In this document: piece by piece, positions 52,060 to 61,244 of the stretch | Position numbering within the stretch: the stretch's first letter is position 1 | Layout of the letters: each line of letters starts with the position of its first letter | Assembly (NCBI GenBank): GCA_903822545.1 | Contig: CAIJPN010000069.1 | Coordinates: 1 to 64,000 of the forward strand | Source of the DNA: an uncultured Anaerolineae bacterium | GTDB lineage: Bacteria; Chloroflexota; Anaerolineae; Anaerolineales; Villigracilaceae | Reading direction: 5' to 3' | Length of the DNA: 64,000 nucleotides | Notes under the pieces: model-generated | Seen by the model: only the letters and a program-made list of their open reading frames with translations | Database searches by the model: none | Told to the model about the DNA's origin: nothing | Program-made: the position numbers and the translations under genes

Positions 52060-52455
52060 ATGTTCAATGATTTCAATGATGGTGAAAGTCGCGGCACAAT
52101 TTTGTACGTGGAAGACAACCCAGACAACCGCAACTTACTGCGGCGAATTTTGATGGCCGAAGGGTTCGAAATCACCCTGGCAGAAACTGCCGATCGGGCC
52201 TTCAAAATTCTCGAATCGTTCCATCCCGACATCATCCTGACAGATATCAATATGCCCGATATGGATGGATATACCCTGACTGCAAAAATCCGGGCAATGC
52301 CAAACATGACTGGCATCCCAATCGTGGCGCTCACCGCAAATGTAATGAAAGGTGACAAAGAAAAGTCATTGGAAGCCGGATGTGATGGCTACATTCAGAA
52401 ACCAATCGATATCGACACAATCGCCGCCCAGGTAGAAAAGTTCATCAAGAGATAA
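52060..52455 (+). CDS. Stand-alone response regulator receiver, CheY-like (131 aa)
   Basis: A single receiver domain. The acidic pocket is Glu18-Asp19 (YVEDNPDN), the phosphoacceptor Asp62 (ILTDINMPDMDGY), the Thr in VALTANV and the Lys in GYIQKPID. No output domain. The sequence is of the DivK type, which signals by protein contact. ATG 52060 is chosen because GGAGG lies at 52044-52048; an in-frame ATG at 52042 has no ribosome-binding site. The second receiver gene follows after 5 nt. Confidence 0.92.
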   Translation: MFNDFNDGESRGTILYVEDNPDNRNLLRRILMAEGFEITLAETADRAFKILESFHPDIILTDINMPDMDGYTLTAKIRAMPNMTGIPIVALTANVMKGDKEKSLEAGCDGYIQKPIDIDTIAAQVEKFIKR

Positions 52456-52460
52456 CCATC

Positions 52461-52928
52461 ATGAACGATCAGGATACTGCACGACCCACTGGATCATCCG
52501 ATGGCCGCCGAGGCGGCATCCCCAAGGATGCAACTGTCCTTGTTGTTGAAGACAATGTTTCCAACTTTGTGCTGATCGCCCGCATGTTGGGATTTCTCAA
52601 CATTCACTGCGAGTGGAAAACATCCGGCTATGAAGTGGTAGAGTACGCTGACACCCTGCCCCGTCTGGATTTGATATTGATGGACATTCGCTTGCCCTAT
52701 GAAGATGGATATGGCGCGATGAAAAAAATCCGGGCATCTGATCGGCTGAAAAACGTGCCAATCGTGGCGGTGACAGCCGAGGCCAGCCAGGAGCAAATGG
52801 ACAAGGCGCGCACATCAGGCTTCGATGGCTTCCTGGGAAAACCCCTCGACCCGGATAAATTCCCAGACCAAATCCGCCGGATATTGAGCGGAGAACCAGT
52901 CTGGGAGATCCCATACGAAGAGAGATAG
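52461..52928 (+). CDS. Stand-alone response regulator receiver (155 aa)
   Basis: A second single receiver domain with about 22 extra N-terminal residues (Gly/Arg/Asp-rich). It has the acidic pocket VVEDN, Asp75 (LILMDIRLPYEDGY), the Thr in VAVTAEA and the Lys in FLGKPLDPDKF. The tail after the receiver (EPVWEIPYEER) is short. It is cotranscribed with the preceding receiver gene and ends at an intrinsic terminator before the GAF operon. The partner kinase is not adjacent; the two receivers may be linked through a phosphotransfer from an orphan kinase elsewhere. Confidence 0.92.
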   Translation: MNDQDTARPTGSSDGRRGGIPKDATVLVVEDNVSNFVLIARMLGFLNIHCEWKTSGYEVVEYADTLPRLDLILMDIRLPYEDGYGAMKKIRASDRLKNVPIVAVTAEASQEQMDKARTSGFDGFLGKPLDPDKFPDQIRRILSGEPVWEIPYEER

Positions 52929-52933
52929 TCCTT

Positions 52934-52972
52934 ACGAGGGATTCTCTCCAGAGGAGAGAGCCCTCGTTTTTG
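52934..52972 (+). terminator. Intrinsic terminator between receiver genes and GAF operon
   Basis: A 15-bp near-perfect stem (52934 to 52967, one mismatch), then a five-T run. Confidence 0.85.
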
Positions 52973-52996
52973 TTGATTTTTGGAACCCCTACCTTT

Positions 52997-55192
52997 ATGA
53001 GCGATTTGCAGGCAGCTACCACAGATCCCCAAACCATTCTAAAAATGCACCAGGCCAATTATGGCATCTTCCAGGCGCGCACAGAGCGGGAGGTGATTAA
53101 CGCCATTGGAGAGGCCTTGCGGGCGTCCCCATTTGCTTGTGTATACTACAACATCAATGATAGTGGCCTGGAACTTGTTCACAATATCAACCCACACAAT
53201 CGGGGGAAAAAACTGGATGCGCCCTCGCAAATTGCGCTTTCAGCGGCGGGTGTGGCTCAATATTTTTCTGAAGAACTGGTTATTGCGCAAACGACCGAGG
53301 CCAGATTCCCCGACGAACTGGTTAAGATATTTTTTGATGGGCAGTGTGAGCAGATAGCTGTCATTCCAATCATCCAGGATGTTTTAACGCTGGGTGTGCT
53401 GGCGCTTGGCGCGCCGGCCGAAGTAACCATCAACAACGAAAACATTGATCCGCTGATCCGGTTGGCGAGTATCATTCCGGTGGCGCTGAACAATGTCAAA
53501 GCAGCGCGCGCCACTCAACAACGCTTACGCGAACTGGAGGCGATTTCGGAAACCAGCCAGGGCATCACCTCGGCCAGCGACCTGAACGCTATCTTCGAGG
53601 TGGTACACCGGCAGGTGCGCGCCACCATTGGCGAAGTCAGTCTGTCGATTGCACTCTTTCGACGCGAAACCCAGACCATCGAAACGCCTTATCACTATGA
53701 AAACGGCAAAATTTCAAAGATTGAGCCGGTGCTAATTGGCGAGGGGCTGGTATCAATCTTGTTGCGCACGCGCCAGCCCTTGATGCTGGTCGAAGACACC
53801 GAACGACGCAGCCGCGCCCTGGGAGCAAAGTATATCGGTAACCCGGCAAAATCCTGGCTGGGTTGCCCGCTCATTGCGGGTGGTGAAGCAATTGGAGCCA
53901 TCGTGATCCAGGATTCGGAGCAGGAGCAACGCTTCACCCAGGATGATTTGCGCTTCATTATTGCCCTTTCGGCCCAGGTTTCCGGGGCAATTGATAATGT
54001 GCGCTTGCTGGATGAAACCCGGCGCCGCGCACTGCAACTCCAAACGGTAGCTGAAATCTCGCGTGAAGTTTCCAGTTCTTTGATTGTAGACAACTTGCTG
54101 CGTGAAGCAGTCAACCTGGTTCGTGAACGATTCAATTTTTACCACGCATCCATTTTTTTGATGGATGCGAATGGTGAGTATGCCGTTATCCGCGAATCTA
54201 CGGGAAATGCCGGGTTGCAATTGAAGCGCGCAGGGCATAAGCTGGCGGTAGGCTCAAAATCCATCGTAGGATATGTCAGCAAAAACCGCGAGCCGCTGAT
54301 CGTGAACGAAACCAACAAAGACCCCAATTATTACGCCAACCCACTGCTGCCCGATACGCGAGCCGAGGCTGCGCTACCGCTAGTGGTGGCCGACAGGTTG
54401 CTGGGCGTGCTGGATGTGCAAAGCACCCAGCCTTATGTTTTCACGGATGAGAATGTCAAAATCCTGCAAATCCTGATCGATCAGTTGGCAGTAGCAGTGG
54501 TCAATTCAGAGTTGTTTGCAGAAGCACAGGAACGCCTGTCGCAGCACCGCTTGTTGCACCACGTGACTACCGCCGCAGCTTCCAGCACCACCATCGAAGA
54601 AGCGCTCAATAGTGCGGTGCAAGGTTTACAGGTGACGATGGGGGGTGACCAGATTGCGATTTTGCTGGCAGATAAGGAACAAAAAATCCTGGAAGTGAAA
54701 TCTTCTGTTGGGTATCCAAATGAAGAGTCTGCGCGGCTGAGAATTCCATTTGGGGTGGGTATTACGGGTTGGGTGGCAATCCGTCGCATTTCACAACGCG
54801 TGGATGATATCAGCAAAGATTCACGCTATATCTCGGTTAACCCGAAAGTACGCTCAGAGCTGGCAATCCCGTTAATTTACCGGAACGAGGTTTTGGGCGT
54901 TCTAAATATTGAAAGCCCGCGTATTGCCGCTTATTCTGAAAATGACGAGGAGATGCTGGGAACGCTGGCCGGAAGCCTGGCTGCCATCATCTCGCACTCG
55001 CGCCTGCTGGAACAGTTCCGCACCCAGGTAGAGCGTGAACGCCAACTGTATGAGATCACCAACCGCATCCGCCGCACGACCAGCCCTGAAAAAATACTGG
55101 CCATTACTGCAGAAGAGATCAGCCGGACTCTCAATACTACCCGCACCCGTGTCAAAATCGCGCTGGAAGCACAAGATGAACCAAAACGTTAA
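52997..55192 (+). CDS. Cytoplasmic multi-GAF protein, member 1 of the GAF operon (731 aa)
   Basis: Four GAF domains in series (about 15-165, 175-345, 355-510, 520-680). The third has the motif shared with the other members (NPLLPDTRAEAALPL, then LLGVLDVQST). It is soluble throughout. The last ~45 residues (from RERQLYEITNRIRRTTSPEKIL) look like the first helix and strand of another GAF that stops short. This tail is repeated at the ends of the four following proteins. There is no kinase, cyclase, MCP or DNA-binding output. GAF domains bind small molecules or haem-like ligands and dimerise. ATG 52997 is chosen over TTG 52970, which is in the terminator tail. The next gene starts 12 nt after the stop. 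Confidence 0.85.
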   Translation: MSDLQAATTDPQTILKMHQANYGIFQARTEREVINAIGEALRASPFACVYYNINDSGLELVHNINPHNRGKKLDAPSQIALSAAGVAQYFSEELVIAQTTEARFPDELVKIFFDGQCEQIAVIPIIQDVLTLGVLALGAPAEVTINNENIDPLIRLASIIPVALNNVKAARATQQRLRELEAISETSQGITSASDLNAIFEVVHRQVRATIGEVSLSIALFRRETQTIETPYHYENGKISKIEPVLIGEGLVSILLRTRQPLMLVEDTERRSRALGAKYIGNPAKSWLGCPLIAGGEAIGAIVIQDSEQEQRFTQDDLRFIIALSAQVSGAIDNVRLLDETRRRALQLQTVAEISREVSSSLIVDNLLREAVNLVRERFNFYHASIFLMDANGEYAVIRESTGNAGLQLKRAGHKLAVGSKSIVGYVSKNREPLIVNETNKDPNYYANPLLPDTRAEAALPLVVADRLLGVLDVQSTQPYVFTDENVKILQILIDQLAVAVVNSELFAEAQERLSQHRLLHHVTTAAASSTTIEEALNSAVQGLQVTMGGDQIAILLADKEQKILEVKSSVGYPNEESARLRIPFGVGITGWVAIRRISQRVDDISKDSRYISVNPKVRSELAIPLIYRNEVLGVLNIESPRIAAYSENDEEMLGTLAGSLAAIISHSRLLEQFRTQVERERQLYEITNRIRRTTSPEKILAITAEEISRTLNTTRTRVKIALEAQDEPKR

Positions 55193-55204
55193 CCAGGAGC
55201 CGAA

Positions 55205-56776
55205 ATGTATAAAAGGCTTTTCAGTGATGCACCAACAGAAAATACGGAACGCGACCGCCGGTTGATTTTAGGAATCTTACTGATAACGAGCATTATCTTA
55301 TTTGCGCTGCCAACCTTTGGCCTGATCTCTGTTGAAGATCGACTGCCAGTGCTGGTTGCGGCGATAATCTCAACCGTTACAATGCTCATCAGCTACAGGG
55401 GAAATACCAATTTTGGACGCATCATCATCCCGTTATTATTAAACGGCGCGATCGGGTATTTTGTATATAATGGCGGTTTACGCGACATCTCTTTATTAGG
55501 GATTGCGGGTGTCATCACCATTTCCAGCATCCTGATGGGGCAAACCGGAACGCTGTTTTCAGGAATCTCCATGACATGCGTTATTATCGCAACCGGGCTT
55601 GGAGAAGTGAGTGGGCAACACACAACCTATCTCGGCCAGTATACGCAACGATCAGATATTGCGAGCCTGGCAATCCTGGTTATGGGTACAGCTTTGTTGC
55701 AATACCTTCTGCTGAACCGGTTAAACCAGGCCGTAAAAAACGCCAAGGAAAGCCTGTTCAGTCAAACGGATGCTAACCGGGAGCTGCGTACCATGCAATT
55801 GGAACTGGAGCAGCGTGTGGCAGAGCGGACAGCGCAATTGCGGGCATCGAATGCGGTGGGGCAGGTTGCCAGTTCAATTTTGGACCCAGATGAATTAATT
55901 AACAAAGTTGTCAATCTCATTACCGAACAGTTTGAATATTATTACGCGGCAATCTTTATTATTGAAGATAACAGCAGATGGGCGGTGTTGCGTGATGCCA
56001 CAGGTTCAGCGGGGCAGGTGCTCAAGTCGCGGCGACACCGGCTACAGATTGGCAGCGGCAGCATGGTTGGGATGGCGATCAACACCAAAGAAGCCCGTGT
56101 TGCCCTGGATGTAGGTGAATCTGCTCAACGGTTTAACAACCCGCTGCTGCCCAATACGCGTTCAGAAATCGCCCTGCCGTTGATCGTTGGCGAGCGAGTG
56201 ATCGGCGCGCTGGATGTGCAATCGGTACGGGAAGCAGATTTTAAGCAGGAAGATATTGATACTTTGCAGAGTATGGCCAACCAGGTGGCAATTGCTATGG
56301 AAAATGCGCGCCTGTTTTCTCAAATGGACGAAGCCTTGCGGGAAATCAGCCGCAGCAACCGTGATACCCTGGTATCGGCCTGGACGGACAGGAGCCGCGC
56401 CAATACGCTGGAGCATGTTGTCAACCTGCCGCCAACATCCAGCAACCCGGAATTCAAAGAAATCGAACTGCCTTTAACCTTGCGCGAACACAGCATCGGT
56501 CACATCAATATCCAAACCGAGAATGATTGGACGAGTGAAGATCAATCTTGGGCCGAATCGCTGGCAACCCAGGTTGCTGTCTCAATCGAAAATGCGCGTC
56601 TGTTCGAAGAAAGCCAGCAAGCAGCCCTACGCGAACACATTTCGGCGGCCATCATCCAGAAAATCTGGTCGGCTGGGAGTATCGATGCCATTATGCAAAC
56701 AACCATTCGGGAACTCAGCCGGTCATTGGGCGCTTCTGAAGCATCGATTGAACTCAAGCTTAAGGCGGACGAGTGA
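55205..56776 (+). CDS. Membrane GAF sensor, member 2 of the GAF operon (523 aa)
   Basis: Five or six transmembrane helices in 1-175 (LILGILLITSIILFALPTFG onward) with no extracellular domain of size. A coiled-coil linker of phosphorelay-protein style follows (LRTMQLELEQRVAERTAQL), then a full GAF (about 218-370, with NNPLLPNTRSEIALPL and VIGALDVQS). A shorter second GAF-like unit covers about 375-480, and the C-terminal tail runs from LREHISAAIIQKIW. No catalytic output. The start has AGGAG (55195-55199). The stop overlaps the start of the next gene by one base (TGATG). Confidence 0.85.
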   Translation: MYKRLFSDAPTENTERDRRLILGILLITSIILFALPTFGLISVEDRLPVLVAAIISTVTMLISYRGNTNFGRIIIPLLLNGAIGYFVYNGGLRDISLLGIAGVITISSILMGQTGTLFSGISMTCVIIATGLGEVSGQHTTYLGQYTQRSDIASLAILVMGTALLQYLLLNRLNQAVKNAKESLFSQTDANRELRTMQLELEQRVAERTAQLRASNAVGQVASSILDPDELINKVVNLITEQFEYYYAAIFIIEDNSRWAVLRDATGSAGQVLKSRRHRLQIGSGSMVGMAINTKEARVALDVGESAQRFNNPLLPNTRSEIALPLIVGERVIGALDVQSVREADFKQEDIDTLQSMANQVAIAMENARLFSQMDEALREISRSNRDTLVSAWTDRSRANTLEHVVNLPPTSSNPEFKEIELPLTLREHSIGHINIQTENDWTSEDQSWAESLATQVAVSIENARLFEESQQAALREHISAAIIQKIWSAGSIDAIMQTTIRELSRSLGASEASIELKLKADE

Positions 56777-58455
56777 TGAATACCAAGTCAACGATTTCTA
56801 CAAGTGAGAAACCATCGGGATTTTTTAGCCAGCTAAGCTGGCTAACCGCCCCACATTCATCTATAAAAGACTCTGCTAGCCGCCAAAAGGCTGAACTGTC
56901 TGCCCGGTTTACACTGGTTATGTTCTTGCTCAGTGTTATCGGGTATCTCGCTGCCATCCCGAGCAACGGCCTGGAGGAATCTTTCCTGAATTTTGGCGTT
57001 AGCATGGTAATGGGCCTGATTGCGTATGTAATGAGTCGATCACCATACTATACACTTGGGGCATTCATCCTTTCATTGAGTTTCCTCATCAGCCCATTCG
57101 TGATCGCAGTCAATACGACAACAACTCGCGATACGCAGGCGCTGATTATTGAATTCCACGCCTTGGGGTTGATCATCGCCAGCGCGCTAACAAACTCCTG
57201 GGCAACCTGGCTGCTTACCGGCCTATCTGTGGCGGGCGTCTTTTCGATGACATTCATTGGGCTGCCGCTTCCCACCAATATCGGCGGGTTAACTGGCATC
57301 CTGACCACCATGGGGCTGGTGCTGGTGATCTTGAATAACTTCAGGAACAAAGTGGAATATACCCGTCTGGCCGAGTTGGAAATTGTCAACCGGGAACTAT
57401 CAAGCATCCGCGACTCGCTGGAGATGCGCATCCAGGAACGCACCGAAGAAATCAACCGGCGTTCAATTCAATTGGAAGCATCTGCCATGGTGGCCCGCAC
57501 CGCAGCGGAATTCCGCAACCTGGAGGATGTTATCAACCACGTTGTGGATCAAATCACCGACCGGTTTGGATACTACCATGCTGGGGTTTTCCTGGCTGAA
57601 AGTTCCCGGCAATTTGTCACACTCCAGGCAGCCTCTTCGCCTGGCGGAAAAAGAATGGTTGAACGTGGTCACAGGCTGGAAGTGGGCCGCCAGGGTATCG
57701 TGGGCTACGCCGCCTACCAGAAAAAGCCGCGCATTGCCCAGGACGTGGGCGCTGATGCCGTCTTTTTCAACAACCCATACCTGCCTGAAACCCATTCTGA
57801 AATTGCACTGCCCCTGGTGGTGCAAAACCGCCTGATCGGCGTGCTGGATATTCAATCCAAAGATATCAACGCTTTTGGGCAGGAAGATGTTTACACCCTA
57901 CAAACAATGGCAGACCAGGTAGCCCTGGCAATTGAAAACGCCCGCCTGCTGGCAGAGAGCCAATCGGCTTTGGATGAATTGCAGAGGATCACATCGCGTG
58001 GCACGCTGATGGCCTGGAAAGAGAAGTTCTCGCACGAAGAACGCTCGTATACTTACAATGCTTTCGGCCTTGCCAAGAGCAATAAAGACATCAGCAAAGA
58101 ACCCGCATCAGAACACAATCTAAAAATACCAATTCGCTTGCGCGGCTACCAGGTGGGCACCTTACTGCTCAAACGCAAGGAAGCCGAAGAACAATGGAGC
58201 AGCAAAGAACAGGAATTGGCCGAAAAAGTTGCCGACCAGGTGGCCCTGGCAATCGACAATGCCCGCCTGCTGGATGATTCCCAGCGCCGCGCCAAACGCG
58301 AAGAAACCATCAACGAATTCACGAGCCGGTTTAACCGCTCACTGAATGTAGATACCCTGCTGCAAAACGCAGCCCGCGAACTGCACAGTCTCCCGCAGGT
58401 CATTGAAGTATCTGTGCTGCTGAAACCATCCGAAATCACCCAGGAAGTCAAATAA
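56776..58455 (+). CDS. Membrane GAF sensor, member 3 of the GAF operon (559 aa)
   Basis: The soluble N terminus (1-40) is followed by about six transmembrane helices (45-195) and a coiled-coil linker (NRELSSIRDSLEMRIQERT). A full GAF lies at about 235-390 (VFFNNPYLPETHSEIALPL, LIGVLDIQSK), then a linker with a Trp (GTLMAWKEKFS), a half-length GAF unit (about 440-505) and the shared tail from KREETINEFTSRF. There is no output domain. ATG 56776 overlaps the previous TGA by one base, a coupled start; GTG 56773 is an alternative. The architecture is parallel to members 2, 4 and 5. Confidence 0.85.
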   Translation: MNTKSTISTSEKPSGFFSQLSWLTAPHSSIKDSASRQKAELSARFTLVMFLLSVIGYLAAIPSNGLEESFLNFGVSMVMGLIAYVMSRSPYYTLGAFILSLSFLISPFVIAVNTTTTRDTQALIIEFHALGLIIASALTNSWATWLLTGLSVAGVFSMTFIGLPLPTNIGGLTGILTTMGLVLVILNNFRNKVEYTRLAELEIVNRELSSIRDSLEMRIQERTEEINRRSIQLEASAMVARTAAEFRNLEDVINHVVDQITDRFGYYHAGVFLAESSRQFVTLQAASSPGGKRMVERGHRLEVGRQGIVGYAAYQKKPRIAQDVGADAVFFNNPYLPETHSEIALPLVVQNRLIGVLDIQSKDINAFGQEDVYTLQTMADQVALAIENARLLAESQSALDELQRITSRGTLMAWKEKFSHEERSYTYNAFGLAKSNKDISKEPASEHNLKIPIRLRGYQVGTLLLKRKEAEEQWSSKEQELAEKVADQVALAIDNARLLDDSQRRAKREETINEFTSRFNRSLNVDTLLQNAARELHSLPQVIEVSVLLKPSEITQEVK

Positions 58456-58477
58456 ACCGCATGGTGGCTGGTAAACG

Positions 58478-61240
58478 ATGAAAAAGTTCTTCCTGTTATT
58501 CACCCCGCCTGACGAACAAAAAATCGCTGCTGAAGAAAAGCGCGATCTCTATAGCGCGCTCTATTCCACCCTGCTGTATTCCCCGCTGACCATGGGTTTC
58601 AACCTGGCAGGGCACGCCATTATTTTTGTGCTGGCATATTTCCAAATGCTGGAAACCACCACCAGCGAATTGTTGATTTTCCCGGTCATCCTGCTGACAA
58701 TCTCGATCCTGCAATTTCCCCTGATTAATTTGCTAAACGAGACCCGCCTGACAAGGGTGGCAATCGCCTTCACCATTATCAGCTCGTTAGGGATGGCATC
58801 ACAGGTATTCTTCTGGGCCAACATCCCCCTTTTCATCACCCTGTTCAGCCTGCTCACCCCCCTGGCTTTTGTGTTGATGCGCGGCCCGTCAGTGCCGATG
58901 AAAGTTTTCATCATAATCTACAGCGCAGCATTAAGCTGGGCCCTTTACCAGGTTGACGCACTGCTGACCCTGGAACGCATACACCTGGCATCACTCACGG
59001 CCATGGCGGGAATGACCGTCTACGCCACAGTGCTGCTGACACTGATCATCCTGATCATCTCCACCACTGCCACACCCTTCAAAACAATTGTGGCACGACT
59101 GGTAACGACTTTTGCATTTATCACAACCCTTTCTGCGGTCACAACCCTGTTAATCGGTGCACTGACCAGCTTTTACTACGATCGCCAAAACACGTTCGAG
59201 CAAATCCAAACAATCACCAGTTTAAAAAATGAACAAATCCTGACCTTGCTGGGCGATCTTGAATCGGACGCAAGCAATGCGCTGAATGATACCAACCTGG
59301 CACCGCGCATCCTCTACCTGCTACGCAACCGTCCCGGCTCTGCGCTCTACCAATACAACTACGACCTGATCAAAGCCTATCTGACAAAAATCCAGAACCA
59401 GTCGGAGCGATATGATGAATTGCTGTTACTAGATGGCACCGGCAAAGTAATCCTATCCACCCTCCGCCAAAATGAAAACCAGAATTTCTCGCAGCAACCC
59501 TTTTTCCAGGGCGCGATGGAAAATCAGAGTTATGTAGTGGAAAGCAGTTATCCAGGGACAGTTGGGAACAGCATCGTTTTTGTGCGCTCCATAACACGTG
59601 AAGGCTTGATGCTGGGCGTACTGGCTGCTCGAGGAAACTTCAACACTGTTACGCGCATAGTGGAAACCAAAACCGATCCCAACCAGACGCTGGAAACGTA
59701 CCTGGTCAGCAACCGGCTGGCCCCCTTGACCAAAACCCTTTACCCGGTAGATGAAGTTCGCACAGAAGCAACCTCCCAAGTTATCACCTTCCGCTACAAT
59801 CATGGCCAGGGGATTTATGAAAATTACCAGGCAGACTCGGTACTGGGGTATTACGTTTGGATCCCACAGCTTGAAGCGGCCCTGATCACAGAAATTTCAC
59901 AGGCTGAAGTGGTGCAAGATACCATCCAGCTACTGCTAACCAATCTTTCGGTCGGGTTTTTCACCACGCTAATGGCTTTCGCCATTGTATTGGTTACATC
60001 CCGCTCCATCAGCGCCCCGGTAGTGGCTCTGGCCGAAAAAGCCAAAGCCCTGGCTGGTGGTAACTTCGCGGTGCGAATTGCCATCGCCAACCAGGATGAA
60101 ATCGGCAGCATGGCACAGGCATTCAACACAATGGCCGAGGAACTCCAAAACCTGGTGCAAAACCTGGAACAGAAGGTGGATGAACGCACCAGGGATATCC
60201 AAAAACAGGCCAGCCGCCTGCGCCTGGCATCAGAAGTAGCACGAGACGCAACCACATCAGACAACCTCGACTCACTGCTTAACCGCTCAGCTCAGATTTT
60301 ACAAGAACGTTTTGGGTTCTACTACACGGGCATCTTCCTGATCGACAGCACCCGGGAATATGCAGTTCTGCGCGCCTCACCCACCGAAGCCGGGAAAGCG
60401 CTGCTCGAACGCAGCTATCGCATCCCGATCGGCAAAGCCGGCATCATCAGCACAGTTGCAAATACGGGCGAGTCGCGTATCGCACTCGACACAGACAAAG
60501 ATATTATCTTTGTACAGAACCCCCTGCTGCCCAATACACGCTCCGAAATTTCCACCCCGCTAAAAGTCAACAACGTAGTCATCGGCGTGCTGGATGTGCA
60601 AAGCGACCAACCTTCAGCTTTTTCTCAGGAAGATATTTCGGTACTGCAAATTGTGGCAGACCAGCTAGCCCTGGCAATCCAACGCGCCCAACTGGTGGAA
60701 CAACTCGCCAGCAACCTGAGCGAAATTGAACGCACCTACCAGCAGCTGACGACAACATCATGGGAAACTGTTGCCAGCGCCCGCTCACAGCCAGGATACC
60801 ACTACGATGGGCTGAGCATCACCCCGCTGCGCAGCTATCCACCTGAAAGCCGCCAGGTTTTACAGCAAGGGAAACCAGTCATCGTGGAAAGCAAGGGGGA
60901 TGAACTCCAAAAAAACAAAGTGCTGGCAATGCCGATTAAATTACGCGAACAGGTGATCGGGGTGCTGACCATCAAATTTGCATCGGAACGAGTAGCCCCA
61001 GACACCATAGCCCTGATTGAAGAAACTGCCAACCGGCTGGGCCTGGCCCTAGAGAACGCCCGCCTTTACGCTGAGACTCAAAAACGAGCCGAGCGCGACC
61101 GCCTGCTGGGAGACATATCCACCCGCATCGGCGCATCCTTCAACATCGATAACATCTTGCGCTATACGGCCGAAGAGTTTGGAAAGATTTTGCCCGAAGC
61201 CGAAGTTGTGATTGAGCTGGAAAAACATAAGGAAGGCTAA
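58478..61240 (+). CDS. Cache-HAMP-GAF receptor, member 4 of the GAF operon (920 aa)
   Basis: About seven transmembrane helices (25-225) precede an extracytoplasmic dCache-like domain (about 230-480: RYDELLLLDGTGKVILST, FFQGAMENQSYVVES, LGYYVWIPQLEAALITEI), another membrane helix (about 485-508) and a HAMP domain (510-562, SISAPVVALAEKAKALAGG). A coiled coil follows, then a full GAF (about 605-750, FVQNPLLPNTRSEI), a half-length GAF with a Trp/Tyr linker (TTSWETVASARSQPGYHYDG) and the shared tail (RDRLLGDISTRIGASFNI). It is built like a chemoreceptor but has no methyl-accepting signalling domain. It starts 22 nt after the previous gene. Confidence 0.85.
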   Translation: MKKFFLLFTPPDEQKIAAEEKRDLYSALYSTLLYSPLTMGFNLAGHAIIFVLAYFQMLETTTSELLIFPVILLTISILQFPLINLLNETRLTRVAIAFTIISSLGMASQVFFWANIPLFITLFSLLTPLAFVLMRGPSVPMKVFIIIYSAALSWALYQVDALLTLERIHLASLTAMAGMTVYATVLLTLIILIISTTATPFKTIVARLVTTFAFITTLSAVTTLLIGALTSFYYDRQNTFEQIQTITSLKNEQILTLLGDLESDASNALNDTNLAPRILYLLRNRPGSALYQYNYDLIKAYLTKIQNQSERYDELLLLDGTGKVILSTLRQNENQNFSQQPFFQGAMENQSYVVESSYPGTVGNSIVFVRSITREGLMLGVLAARGNFNTVTRIVETKTDPNQTLETYLVSNRLAPLTKTLYPVDEVRTEATSQVITFRYNHGQGIYENYQADSVLGYYVWIPQLEAALITEISQAEVVQDTIQLLLTNLSVGFFTTLMAFAIVLVTSRSISAPVVALAEKAKALAGGNFAVRIAIANQDEIGSMAQAFNTMAEELQNLVQNLEQKVDERTRDIQKQASRLRLASEVARDATTSDNLDSLLNRSAQILQERFGFYYTGIFLIDSTREYAVLRASPTEAGKALLERSYRIPIGKAGIISTVANTGESRIALDTDKDIIFVQNPLLPNTRSEISTPLKVNNVVIGVLDVQSDQPSAFSQEDISVLQIVADQLALAIQRAQLVEQLASNLSEIERTYQQLTTTSWETVASARSQPGYHYDGLSITPLRSYPPESRQVLQQGKPVIVESKGDELQKNKVLAMPIKLREQVIGVLTIKFASERVAPDTIALIEETANRLGLALENARLYAETQKRAERDRLLGDISTRIGASFNIDNILRYTAEEFGKILPEAEVVIELEKHKEG

Positions 61241-61244
61241 GAGC

